Below are positions 20,566-28,954 of a stretch of 64,000 nucleotides of DNA, one piece after another. The stretch lies in assembly GCA_013100805.1 (NCBI GenBank), contig CP040000.1:372001-436000 (forward strand). The letters are read 5' to 3'. The position numbers were made by a program, and so were the translations under genes. Positions within the stretch are counted from its first letter, which is position 1, and each line of letters begins with the position of its first letter. The notes under the pieces are model-generated. The model was not told where the DNA came from, made no database searches, and saw nothing but the letters and a program-made list of their open reading frames with translations. Origin of the DNA: Candidatus Saccharibacteria bacterium oral taxon 488 (GTDB lineage: Bacteria; Patescibacteriota; Saccharimonadia; Saccharimonadales; Saccharimonadaceae).

Positions 20566-23012
20566 TGCGAGATTATCTGGATATTATCAAGAGAAATTTA
20601 CTGTCGCCGATTGTGCTGGCGATTTTCCTGCTGGCCGGGGCGCTGATTTATGTGCGCGAGTACCGGGACGCTTGGTTTATTTCAGTGGTGATCGTGGTCA
20701 ATTCGCTGATCGGCATCGTTCAGGAAATTCGTGCCAAGCGGGTGCTGCACCGGCTGGAGCTGATGAGTGCGCCCAGGGCGCGGGTGCTGCGTGATGGCCA
20801 GGCGGTGGAGGTGCCGTATGATTCGCTGGTGGTGGGTGATGAGATTATCCTTAGGGCTGGTGATGAGCTGCCGGCGGACGCGGCAGTGACAGCGTCGAAG
20901 GGCCTGGAGCTGAATGAAAGTATGCTCACTGGCGAGTCGGCGGCGGTCGAGAAAGCGGTTGGCGACACGGTGCTGGCGGCAACTACGGTGCTGGCGGGCG
21001 AAGGTGCGGCGCGGGTCACGGCGGTCGGCGACCAGACGAAAGCCGGCGCTATCAGCCAAGTCCTCAAGCGCTACAAACCGGAATTGACACCGCTGCAGGT
21101 GGCGATTTGGCGGGCGATCACTTTCTTGACATACGGCGCGATTGTGTTGGCGACATTGATTTTTATAGTGTATTATTTCTCGGGCGATGATGTGGTGATT
21201 ATCTTAAAGACCATTACTTCGGCGGCGGTAACGGTGGTGCCGGAGGGGTTGCTGCTGGCCAGTTCCCTGCTGCTGGCGTTCGGCTCGCTGCGGCTGGCGC
21301 AGGCCAAGGTGTTGCCGCAGAAATTAGCGGCGATCGAGGCAATGGCCCTGCTGAATTTACTAGCGGTGGACAAGACTGGCACGCTGACCAGCGACGAGGT
21401 GACACTGGAGCGGGTGGTGGCGTTTGATGAGATGATACTGGCAAATTCGATCACGGATACCTCGGAAAAATCCGCAGCCCAAGCGGCCGCGGGCAGCCCA
21501 GAGCGTAGATTTTCGGAGATAAAACTATCTGAAGCTGCTTCGGACGTTGCCGAGCTGGCCGCCCTCATCGCCCATGAAACCAGCGGCGGCAATATCACCG
21601 GGCAAGCGATCCTAGCGGAAATCACGCCGCCCAAGCACGCAGATATCATCGAGGTGATGGCCTTTTCCTCGGCGCGCAAGATGGCGGGCGTCCGGGCGAA
21701 GATTGACGGGAAAACCAGGACATTGATGATGGGGGCGCCGGAGTTTGTGGCCAAGCTAGCGCCGGTTGACGCCATGCTCCAGCGCCAGCTGGACGAGTGG
21801 GCAGACAGCGGCCTACGGGTGCTGATGCTGGCGGAATTTGATGATGAAACGGCGAAGCTCAAGGATCTGCCAGACGGCTCTGGCCGGGCGATTGGCGCGG
21901 TGATCTTGCGTAATTCCCTGCGCGACGGCGTGATTGATACAGTCAAGTTCCTCCAGGAGCAAGGCGTGGTTATTCGCGTGATTTCTGGCGATAATCCGCG
22001 CACCGTTCAGCACATTGCGCGCCAGGCGGGCATCAACAATCCGGACAAGGCGATTCTCGGCTCGGCGCTAGCAGGTCTCAGCGATAAGGCCTTCGACAAG
22101 GCCGCTGATGAACACACGATTTTTGCCCGCGTGCTACCGGAGCAGAAGGAGCGGCTGATCGCTCATTTCAAGCAGTCCGGTAAGTTCACCGGCATGGTCG
22201 GCGACGGCGTTAACGATGCGCTGGCGCTGAAAAAATCTGACCTCGGTGTGGCGATGTACGCCGGTGCTCCGGCGTCGCGGCGGGTGGCGGACATAATTTT
22301 ACTCAACAATTCGTTCACATCCCTGCCGATCGGTATGAAGCTGGGCAATCGGATCATGCAAGCGATCGAAGTGATAGCCACCCTGTTCTTTCACAAGATT
22401 ATTTACGGCGTGGTGCTGCTACTCAGTACCATGCTGGTCGGGCTGAATTATCCGTACGCGCCGCGGCACATCACGTTTCTCAATATTTTCCTGGTGACCA
22501 TGCCGACGATCATGTGGACGCTGTTTCCGCCACGGCCGCGCCACCGGGTCAATCCGGCGCATTTCTGGCGCGACACCTTGCGGGCGGTGGCGCCAATTGC
22601 GCTGCTGACGGGCCTGACGGTGGCCTTTACCTATTGGTCGGGCGTGACGCTGCATCCAAATCAGGCGGCCGAGGCAGCGACGATGACGGTCCTCACAGCT
22701 ACGTTCTTCGGGGTTTATCTGGTGTTTTTGGTCGGTCCGATGCTCGGTGTGGTCCTGGATAAGCGGGCGCATCTGGCGCGGACGCTATATATGGCGGGTG
22801 TGCTGTTCGTCACTCTGGTGAGCTTTGGTATTGAGCCGCTCAGGCAGTTCTTTGACTTTACTATGCCAAATGTCACCCTGCTCTGGCCGGGCATCGCTGT
22901 AGTCGTTCCCGTCGCCTTGGCCCAGTGGTGGCTGGCTCGCCGCGCTGGTCGGAAGTTTGCTGATATGGTAGAGGTGGCTGATAAGCAGACTCAGACGAAC
23001 CACCCAGAATGA
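20565..23012 (+). CDS. P-type cation-transporting ATPase
   Basis: An 815-residue ion pump. The actuator domain has LTGES; the phosphorylation site is DKTGTLTSD near residue 269; the hinge is MVGDGVNDALALKKSDLGVAM. The core membrane helix reads VTVVPEGLLLASSLLL, a PEGL site as in P2-type (Ca2+, Mg2+ or Na+/K+-like) pumps rather than the CPC of heavy-metal pumps. Ten hydrophobic helices are suggested (2+2+6). The ion is not decided. Just after the phosphorylation site, residues about 298-330 (ITDTSEKSAAQAAAGSPERR) are a Ser/Ala-rich insertion encoded by a palindromic element. Its start overlaps the previous gene by one base. Confidence 0.92.
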   Translation: MRDYLDIIKRNLLSPIVLAIFLLAGALIYVREYRDAWFISVVIVVNSLIGIVQEIRAKRVLHRLELMSAPRARVLRDGQAVEVPYDSLVVGDEIILRAGDELPADAAVTASKGLELNESMLTGESAAVEKAVGDTVLAATTVLAGEGAARVTAVGDQTKAGAISQVLKRYKPELTPLQVAIWRAITFLTYGAIVLATLIFIVYYFSGDDVVIILKTITSAAVTVVPEGLLLASSLLLAFGSLRLAQAKVLPQKLAAIEAMALLNLLAVDKTGTLTSDEVTLERVVAFDEMILANSITDTSEKSAAQAAAGSPERRFSEIKLSEAASDVAELAALIAHETSGGNITGQAILAEITPPKHADIIEVMAFSSARKMAGVRAKIDGKTRTLMMGAPEFVAKLAPVDAMLQRQLDEWADSGLRVLMLAEFDDETAKLKDLPDGSGRAIGAVILRNSLRDGVIDTVKFLQEQGVVIRVISGDNPRTVQHIARQAGINNPDKAILGSALAGLSDKAFDKAADEHTIFARVLPEQKERLIAHFKQSGKFTGMVGDGVNDALALKKSDLGVAMYAGAPASRRVADIILLNNSFTSLPIGMKLGNRIMQAIEVIATLFFHKIIYGVVLLLSTMLVGLNYPYAPRHITFLNIFLVTMPTIMWTLFPPRPRHRVNPAHFWRDTLRAVAPIALLTGLTVAFTYWSGVTLHPNQAAEAATMTVLTATFFGVYLVFLVGPMLGVVLDKRAHLARTLYMAGVLFVTLVSFGIEPLRQFFDFTMPNVTLLWPGIAVVVPVALAQWWLARRAGRKFADMVEVADKQTQTNHPE
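21458..21528 (+). repeat. Divergent palindromic repeat in the P-type ATPase gene
   Basis: Outer arms CTCGGAAAAATC (about 21461) and GATTTTCGGAG (about 21515) are inverted. The middle contains GCAGCCCAAGCG, one base away from the GCAGCCCGAGCG of the atpH, helicase and rplJ-rplL copies. It is read in frame and encodes a DTSEKS peptide, also present in the ABC-F insertion. Confidence 0.6.
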
Positions 23013-23053
23013 GCGGGCGAATAGGTCTCTAATTAGTAACAACTATCTCCAAT

Positions 23054-23160
23054 GAAAATAGCCCACCGAATGAGCTCAAACCAGAACTGGATATATCTCA
23101 ACCCAGGAAATGCAAATGATGCATCTCAACCAGTTTGAGCCCAGTCGGTGAGCTATTTTC
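23054..23160. repeat. Long interrupted hairpin downstream of the Cys-rich gene
   Basis: Nested inverted pairs: GAAAATAGC (23054-23062) with GCTATTTTC (23152-23160), CACCGA with TCGGTG, and GCTCAAAC with GTTTGAGC. The whole can fold as one 107-base stem with internal loops. There is no T-tract, so it is not a classic terminator; it lies between the convergent P-type ATPase and Cys-rich genes. Confidence 0.7.
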
Positions 23161-23182
23161 GGTGGGCGGCCCTTGATTACGC

Positions 23183-23410
23183 TTACTTTTCCATGTGGTC
23201 GGCTACGATGTTCAACACCGTAACGATGATCCCGATGCCTCCCAGGATGATGCCAATCCATGCGGCGGAGCAGCTTTCGCTTTCAGCGCAGTTTTTGATC
23301 CCGATGCATTGATCAAGATCGGCACATGCGCCATTACAAAGCGACCACCATCCCCCCAAAATTCCGATGAGGGATACAACCACAAGGGGTATGAGTTCAC
23401 TCTTGGACAT
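23183..23410 (-). CDS. Small Cys-rich two-helix membrane protein
   Basis: A 75-residue protein: a short N-terminus, one membrane helix (ELIPLVVVSLIGILGGWW), a loop with five cysteines (CNGACADLDQC, IKNCAESESC), a second membrane helix (IGIILGGIGIIVTVLNIV) and a charged tail. The cysteine loop would be outside the cell if both ends are inside, and could form disulfides or bind metal. No family recognised. It has its own consensus promoter and a folded leader of about 75 bases, which is unusual in this window. Confidence 0.7.
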   Translation of the reverse strand: MSKSELIPLVVVSLIGILGGWWSLCNGACADLDQCIGIKNCAESESCSAAWIGIILGGIGIIVTVLNIVADHMEK

Positions 23411-23523
23411 ACCTTCTACCTTTCCTAGAGAAAGCTCAAAGCTAAAGGGCGACTTCCGCCCTTAGACTAAACTCTGAGCTGAAAGCTGATATATATATAT
23501 CACTAATAGAATAAAATGTCAAT
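23411..23523 (-). promoter_or_regulatory. Promoter and folded 5' leader of the Cys-rich gene
   Basis: On the complement, TTGACA (23518-23523) is followed after 17-18 bases by TATATA. The leader contains a 7-base hairpin AAGGGCG/CGCCCTT nested within AGCTCA/TGAGCT, then a ribosome site. The fold could be a control element or only stabilise the message. It matches no riboswitch I know. Confidence 0.6.
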
Positions 23524-23647
23524 GGATTTTGTCAAAAATGTGGTGTAATATTTCTCTCACCTCTGTTATGATTATAAATAAATTTGGGTAGCGATGATAG
23601 CTCGCATTCGCTATCGGTGGCCGCTTTCCGCGCTATGTATGCGAAAA

Positions 23648-24031
23648 TCACCGATCCAGCCTTTGCTTGGTCGCCGCTAAATAATACCGATAATAACTCT
23701 CTGGGTCTGGCACGAAAAAGCTGTTATCGATATCGTCGTTCGGACGAATTTCAATATGCTGGTTGTTGGCGTATGGCTTGATGAGGTAAGCGAACTCAAA
23801 CCCATATTCGCCAGAAATCTGCTTCAACTCCTCGCTCTGATAAAGCGGGTCGGGATAATCCGTCATTACCAGCGCGAAAAAGCCCCCATTTTTATCGTCA
23901 AACAAATGAAACGCCGTGTCGGGACAGAGTGGCACAAGCGACGCCAGCTGGCGAATATATGATGCGCCGTCGAGAATTGGGAATGCTTTGTTGACTATTT
24001 CCGGGAAGAGGATATTTGAATAATTGTTCAT
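23648..24031 (-). CDS. Unknown 127-residue acidic protein
   Basis: A soluble protein with many aromatic and acidic residues (AFHLFDDKNGGFFALVMTDY; PDPESYYRYYLAATK). No known family, signal peptide or membrane segment. A TATAAT box lies 12 bases before the ATG. The next gene on this strand starts more than 230 bases away, so it is a single-gene unit. The 240 bases on its 3' side hold only the promoter and leader of the Cys-rich gene. Confidence 0.6.
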   Translation of the reverse strand: MNNYSNILFPEIVNKAFPILDGASYIRQLASLVPLCPDTAFHLFDDKNGGFFALVMTDYPDPLYQSEELKQISGEYGFEFAYLIKPYANNQHIEIRPNDDIDNSFFVPDPESYYRYYLAATKQRLDR

Positions 24032-24092
24032 ATGGTAACCGTAATTATAGCAAGAAAAGTGGATAGTTTTGTGGCATGTTCATAAGGAATGA

Positions 24093-25079
24093 CTAGTTTT
24101 GCTCCGCTTCTCGCAAAGCCTTATCCACCGCCGTCACCAATTCCCGCACGACTTCGTCATATTCCTCGTACACGCGAAAACCAGCCGCGTACGGATGACC
24201 GCCGCCGCCGAAGTAGCCAGCCACGGTGTCGGCAATTGGTAAATTGCCGCGCAGGCGGGCGGTTAATTTGCCGTCGGGATAGGTTTTGATGACGCAGCTG
24301 AGCGCCACGCCTTCGACTAGCCGCAGTTCGTCGCCGATCAGCGCGCCGGGGTTATAGGCGTCGCTGTAGGCTTGAATTTCCTCAAACGGCACGTGTACGA
24401 GCGCCAATTGCCCGTCTAGTAAATATTCGATTCGCTCAATTAGCTTGCCTTTGTATGTTAAGATCTCCGGCGATTTCTTCATAAATTCGCGCCGCCGCTC
24501 CTCGATGTCGGCGTTGGAGGCGCCGAGCGCGGTCAATTCACCAGCCACGTGGAAGGTTGACGCGGTGGTATTTGGCGTGGTCAGGCCCAGGCTGTCGGAC
24601 ATGATGGCGATAAGCAGATTCTCCGCCGCTTGCTGGTTGATAGTCCAGCCAGCGTGGGTGAACAATTGGTAGAGCAATTCCCCAGTAGCTACTACGGTGT
24701 CAGAGAGCATGGTGTGCTCAAAACTCAGCGTCGACTCGGCGGTGTGATGGTCGATAACTAGTACCGGATGCGTTTCCAAAAAATGCCGCGCGCCGGGTGT
24801 TTCTAAGACTTTGCTAAGCAAAATATCAGCGCTGGTATCAACGATGATGGCGGCATCAGCGCGGGCTGGAAAATCGCCAACTACCCGGTCCCAGCCGCGG
24901 ATGTAACGCAGGTATTTGGGGATGTCGACTGGGCAATATAGCGTCACGGTTTTATTCAAATCACTCAGCACTTCCTCCAGCGCCAAGCTAGAACCCAGGC
25001 TGTCGCCGTCGGGGTTTTCGGCCTGGATGATAACGATGTTATTGGCAGATTGGATGAGTTGCTCGGCGATATCAAACAT
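24093..25079 (-). CDS. DHH/DHHA1 phosphoesterase (NrnA-like)
   Basis: NrnA-type enzymes degrade oligoribonucleotides or pAp and pAp-like nucleotides. The 328-residue protein has the metal-binding motifs of the DHH family: NPDGDSLGS near residue 22, IIVDTSA, VIDHHTAES near 113, and the DHHA1 substrate motif GGGGHPYAAGF near 300. Length and order fit NrnA. The ATG is six bases after TATAAT, so the message is probably leaderless. It is a stand-alone gene, upstream of the small unknown gene at 23648. Confidence 0.93.
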   Translation of the reverse strand: MFDIAEQLIQSANNIVIIQAENPDGDSLGSSLALEEVLSDLNKTVTLYCPVDIPKYLRYIRGWDRVVGDFPARADAAIIVDTSADILLSKVLETPGARHFLETHPVLVIDHHTAESTLSFEHTMLSDTVVATGELLYQLFTHAGWTINQQAAENLLIAIMSDSLGLTTPNTTASTFHVAGELTALGASNADIEERRREFMKKSPEILTYKGKLIERIEYLLDGQLALVHVPFEEIQAYSDAYNPGALIGDELRLVEGVALSCVIKTYPDGKLTARLRGNLPIADTVAGYFGGGGHPYAAGFRVYEEYDEVVRELVTAVDKALREAEQN

Positions 25080-25121
25080 AGTCTTATTATAGCAGATGGG
25101 AGTTTCGATGGGGTGACGGGG

Positions 25122-27095
25122 CTACTCGTCGCGCATATCCTTGATCGGGTTGCGGCGGGTGTTGCGGATGAGCGGTATCAGGCACGCCAGTACAGCAGCA
25201 GCGATGATACTGAGGGCGACCGCGCCGATAATTGCCCAGTCAATCGTCCAGAAATGGAAAGTTGTCGCCAAATCTTTCGGCGTCATGGCGATGCGCAGCG
25301 TCGCGGTGATTTGACTAGCGAACACATTGTCGGCGATATATACGACAATTAGTCCGGCGGCGATGCTAAACAGCGCGGTAAGCAGCGCCACGATCATGGT
25401 GTAAACGAAATAAATTTGGCTAATATCAAGCCGCGTTGCTCCGAGCGCTCGAAAAACTGCGGATTCTTTGCGGCTGTCGGCGATAGTGCGGGAGATGATA
25501 ATCAGCAAGATAAAGGCGGCGATGATCGTCACGCCGATGAATGTCCACATGATGATCGGCTTGAGGCGTTCCATGGCGTCGTAATTGACGAGCGAGTTGC
25601 TGCCGGTGGGCGACGCGAATACTACGTAGTGCGGCAGGCAGATTGACTTATTAGATTTTTGGGTTTTGGAAGCTTCAGCGGGTTCGGGTTGCGCGGATAA
25701 ATCGGTTATTTCCGTACCGCCAGAAGCTCCTTCGCCGCAAGAAGCGGCTGCCAGGTAGCTGCGAGCTTTATTGGGGTCGCTGAATTCATAGATAGCTAGT
25801 GTCTCGTCTCTATTGGCGCCGCCTTGATCATTGTTGGCGGTTTGAATAGTCGATTCAAATGCCGTTTGCGCTGCGGTAGTCATTGAGCCGCGCGGCATGA
25901 TCCAGGTGTATGACAGGCGGGTGCTTAAAAATTGCTGTAAGAAGCTGCCGATGTCGCTTTGGGTAGCCTTAATACCGTCTGGCATCAGGCCGACGACGCG
26001 GAAAGTAAATTTAGCCTGGGCGGGTTCGGGCTGGGCTGATCCGAAAGTCTGATCAAAATAGCGCTGGTTAGCTTCGGTACGCTTGGTTTCGGCTGAGCGA
26101 TTATCCTTAATGACGGTTGGCGCAGCGCAGGAATCAGCGGACGGCATGGCGTATTCGCGGTCTGGCTTGACATAATCGGCGGATGGTTTCTTGGCCTGAT
26201 TGGCGGCAGCTTGGATTTGCTGTTTGGCGGTTTGCAGTAACGCTCGCGAAGTCGGGTTGCGATAACAGGCGCTGAATGTCAGCTGCCCGGCTTTTTGGCG
26301 CAATTCTTTGAGTCGTGCTAGTTGCGTGTCATTGCTGGCATTTTTATCCAGCGGCTTGAGGCCAAGCAGCACTTCGGCGTCCTGGTAGCGGATAATCAGC
26401 GGGATCTCGCTGGGTTTGGCGCTGGCGCCAGCGAGCAAATATCCGCCCAGCAACGATTGGTCGATGGCGGTTATACTGCTGAATTGCTGTTTAAATTCTT
26501 CCAGCGGTGTCGGCTGGTTGTTTTGCTGGCGCTTGTCGTCAAACGACTCAATTCCTCGCTCCATATAATTTAGCATGCCATTGGTGGCGATTGATTGAAT
26601 ACTAAACTGTCGCACGGCACCGTGGGTGCGGGCAAATTGCCACTGCGCGTCCGCTGTGAGGCGCGGTAATTTGGCGGTCTCCTGGCGAATAAGCCGCTGG
26701 ACAATGACGCTCTGGTTGTTCGGGTACGGCTGGCTATCAGGAAACGACTGCATAATTGGTGGTTCGGATTTTGGGTCGTATGGCAGGCCGAGGCGGGCGG
26801 CCAGCGCCTGCTTGTCCTTGATCATTTGCGTACGTTCGGCTTCGGCGCGAGCAGTTAGATTTGAGGTAAATTCAATATTATTTGGCCGAATGGCAGTTTG
26901 CGCCACCAAATAGCGGCTATTCAGGCTGCCTCGATCAAACTCCTCGACGCTCTGCTGGGCGCCCATTAGCATAGTTAGTCCCGCCAGCAGCGCCGCGAAA
27001 AGCAGCCCGGACACGACTACGGTGATAGATAAGCGAATGCGCCGCACTCGGAGTTTGGTGCCAGCCAGCCGCAGCGAATCGGTGATTCTAAGCAT
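25122..27095 (-). CDS. FtsX/MacB-like ABC transporter permease
   Basis: A 657-residue membrane protein: one N-terminal helix (near residue 25-48), a large external domain of some 480 residues, and three C-terminal helices (about 535-560, 585-610, 625-650) in the FtsX-type fold, with ESAVFRALGATRLDI between helices as in MacB/LolC permeases. These systems use ATP to move lipoproteins, peptides or to transmit force through the envelope. The external domain is much longer than in FtsX and has Pro/Ala/Lys-rich patches. It overlaps the upstream ATPase gene by eight bases, giving a two-gene transporter. Confidence 0.9.
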   Translation of the reverse strand: MLRITDSLRLAGTKLRVRRIRLSITVVVSGLLFAALLAGLTMLMGAQQSVEEFDRGSLNSRYLVAQTAIRPNNIEFTSNLTARAEAERTQMIKDKQALAARLGLPYDPKSEPPIMQSFPDSQPYPNNQSVIVQRLIRQETAKLPRLTADAQWQFARTHGAVRQFSIQSIATNGMLNYMERGIESFDDKRQQNNQPTPLEEFKQQFSSITAIDQSLLGGYLLAGASAKPSEIPLIIRYQDAEVLLGLKPLDKNASNDTQLARLKELRQKAGQLTFSACYRNPTSRALLQTAKQQIQAAANQAKKPSADYVKPDREYAMPSADSCAAPTVIKDNRSAETKRTEANQRYFDQTFGSAQPEPAQAKFTFRVVGLMPDGIKATQSDIGSFLQQFLSTRLSYTWIMPRGSMTTAAQTAFESTIQTANNDQGGANRDETLAIYEFSDPNKARSYLAAASCGEGASGGTEITDLSAQPEPAEASKTQKSNKSICLPHYVVFASPTGSNSLVNYDAMERLKPIIMWTFIGVTIIAAFILLIIISRTIADSRKESAVFRALGATRLDISQIYFVYTMIVALLTALFSIAAGLIVVYIADNVFASQITATLRIAMTPKDLATTFHFWTIDWAIIGAVALSIIAAAVLACLIPLIRNTRRNPIKDMRDE

Positions 27096-27969
27096 CGGCT
27101 ATTCTCCCGTCCTTCAGGCGGATTTCACGATCGGCTGCTGCGGCGATGTCTGGATTATGCGTAACGATAACGACCGTGGTGCCGAGTTCGCGGCGAATTT
27201 GGTGAAATAGATCGATGATGCGGTCGGAATTGGCGCTGTCCAGATTGCCTGTCGGTTCGTCGGCGAGTAAAATATTCGGGCGATTGAATAAGGCGCGGGC
27301 GATGGCAGTGCGCTGAATTTGACCGCCGGAAAGTTCGCGCGGCAAATGGTGCATTCGGTCTGCTAGTCCGACCAATTCGGCGAGTTCCTGGGCGCGGGCG
27401 CGGCGCTGCTTGGGCTTGACGCGGGCAAACATGGCGGGTATTTCCAGATTGGCGGACAGAGTTAGGAATGGCTGCAGATAAAATGATTGAAAAACAAAGC
27501 CGATTTCACGCGATCGGAACCGCGACAGTTGCCGGTCGGACAAGCGGCTGAGCGGCTGGTCGTTAATGAGGATTTGACCGGTGGACGGCTTGTCGAGCCC
27601 GCCGATGAGCTGCAGTAAAGTACTTTTGCCCGAGCCGCTAGCGCCAGTGATGGCCACGAATTCGCCAGCGAAAATATCAAGGCTAACGCCGCCAAGCGCT
27701 GGAATGGTCTGGCGGCCGACGCGGTAAGATTTAGCGAGGTCGGTTACGGCGATGTGGCAGCGGCCGGAGCGTTCTGGCGCGGCAGCGGGCGGTGTCATAA
27801 CCTTGGCGGCTGGATCGGGTTTGGCGGTTGGAGGTAAGTCGACTAAGCCAGCTGAAACAGCCGGCTGGGCAAAGCTGCGGATTGCGTCGATTGCCTCCTC
27901 GACATCGTCAAATTTCGCTAAAAATGCCGCGATATCCTCAGCGCGCACCTTTCCCACCTCTGGTTTCAT
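27088..27969 (-). CDS. LolD/MacB-type ABC transporter ATPase
   Basis: A 293-residue ATPase partner of the following permease. Walker A GASGSGKST, Q-loop VFQSFYLQPFLTL, signature LSGGQIQRTAIARAL and Walker B ILLADEPTGNLD are intact. The first 75 or so residues are an extra segment (VRAEDIAAFLAKFDDVEEAI and a Pro/Ala linker) not found in LolD. The start was moved to the ATG at 27969, six bases after TACAAT (about 27976-27981); an earlier in-frame start would lie before that box. Confidence 0.92.
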   Translation of the reverse strand: MKPEVGKVRAEDIAAFLAKFDDVEEAIDAIRSFAQPAVSAGLVDLPPTAKPDPAAKVMTPPAAAPERSGRCHIAVTDLAKSYRVGRQTIPALGGVSLDIFAGEFVAITGASGSGKSTLLQLIGGLDKPSTGQILINDQPLSRLSDRQLSRFRSREIGFVFQSFYLQPFLTLSANLEIPAMFARVKPKQRRARAQELAELVGLADRMHHLPRELSGGQIQRTAIARALFNRPNILLADEPTGNLDSANSDRIIDLFHQIRRELGTTVVIVTHNPDIAAAADREIRLKDGRIADA

Positions 27970-28006
27970 GGTTGTATTGTAGCAAAAGCAGGAGGGCCTT
28001 AGCAAG

Positions 28007-28624
28007 CTATAATGTCCGCCGCCCCTCCAGCGCGTGCGTCAGCGTGATTTGGTCGGCGTATTCGAGGTCGACGCCGACGGGGATGCCGCGGGCCAGGCGT
28101 GAGATGGTGATAGTGAGGCCGGCCTCCTGGAGGTAGCGCTGCAAAAAGAGCGCGGTTGACTCACCCTCGACCGACGCGTTGGTGGCGATGATCAATTCCT
28201 CGGCGTCATCATGCTTGATCCGCTCAATGAGCTCGGGGATATGCAGCTGCTCCGGGCCGATGCCATCAATTGGCGAAATCGCGCCGCCCAGCACGTGATA
28301 GGTGCCGCTATATTGCCCCGTCCGCTCTAGCGCCACGATATCCAGTGGCTCTTCGACCACGCAAATCAAGCGTCGATTGCGCGACTCGTCTTGGTATAGC
28401 GGTGACACCTCTTGATCATGATCAATCAACGCGAACGTGACCGGACAGGTTTTGACGCGTGTGTGCAGCCGATCCAGCGCCCGCGCTAGCTGCTCGGCCC
28501 GTCTGGCGTCACGCCGAAGTACGGCATAGGCATAGCGTTCAGCGGTTCGCGGCCCAACCCCAGGCAGCCCGCCAAACTCATCAATCAGCGTCGTCAGCGC
28601 CGCCGGCAAAATCGTCGGTTTCAT
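28007..28624 (-). CDS. recR: Recombination protein RecR lacking the zinc finger
   Basis: RecR loads RecA with RecF/RecO during gap repair. The helix-hairpin-helix (DEFGGLPGVGPRTAERYA) and the Toprim domain (ICVVEEPLDIVALE; YHVLGGAISPIDGIGPE) are typical. The four-cysteine zinc finger between them is degraded: the only remaining Cys is in HTRVKTCPVT, and the second half reads SPLYQDESRNR where C-x-x-C is expected. Length (205) is otherwise normal. It follows ybaB with a one-base overlap. Confidence 0.93.
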   Translation of the reverse strand: MKPTILPAALTTLIDEFGGLPGVGPRTAERYAYAVLRRDARRAEQLARALDRLHTRVKTCPVTFALIDHDQEVSPLYQDESRNRRLICVVEEPLDIVALERTGQYSGTYHVLGGAISPIDGIGPEQLHIPELIERIKHDDAEELIIATNASVEGESTALFLQRYLQEAGLTITISRLARGIPVGVDLEYADQITLTHALEGRRTL

Positions 28625-28914
28625 TAGAACGGCAAGTTGCCCAGCCCGCCCATCAGCGGTTTCATCGTCTCGGCAGCAACTTCCTGTGCCTTAGCCAGGC
28701 CATCGCGAATTGCGATTTGGATCCAGTGCTCCAGCTGCTCGATATTATCGAGATCAACCATCTTTGGATTAATCTTGATCGACTTAATTTTTAGCTCGCC
28801 GGTGATCTGGACAATCACCGCACCGTCGCCGGCCTCTACTTCAATGATTTCCTTGCCGAGCTGTTTCTGGGCCTTGCGCAGTTGCTGCAACATCTTGACT
28901 TGGTCAAACGCCAT
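28624..28914 (-). CDS. YbaB/EbfC-family nucleoid-associated protein
   Basis: Small dimeric DNA-binding protein usually encoded beside recR. The 96-residue protein starts with the coiled-coil helix MLQQLRKAQKQLGKE, then the beta sheet (VEAGDGAVIVQITGELKIKS) and a final helix ending MGGLGNLPF. A TATAAT box at about 28957-28962 and an AGGAGG site precede it, so ybaB-recR form their own operon. Confidence 0.93.
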   Translation of the reverse strand: MAFDQVKMLQQLRKAQKQLGKEIIEVEAGDGAVIVQITGELKIKSIKINPKMVDLDNIEQLEHWIQIAIRDGLAKAQEVAAETMKPLMGGLGNLPF

Positions 28915-28954
28915 AATTATTAATTCCTCCTTGAATTTACTTTTTCATTATACG

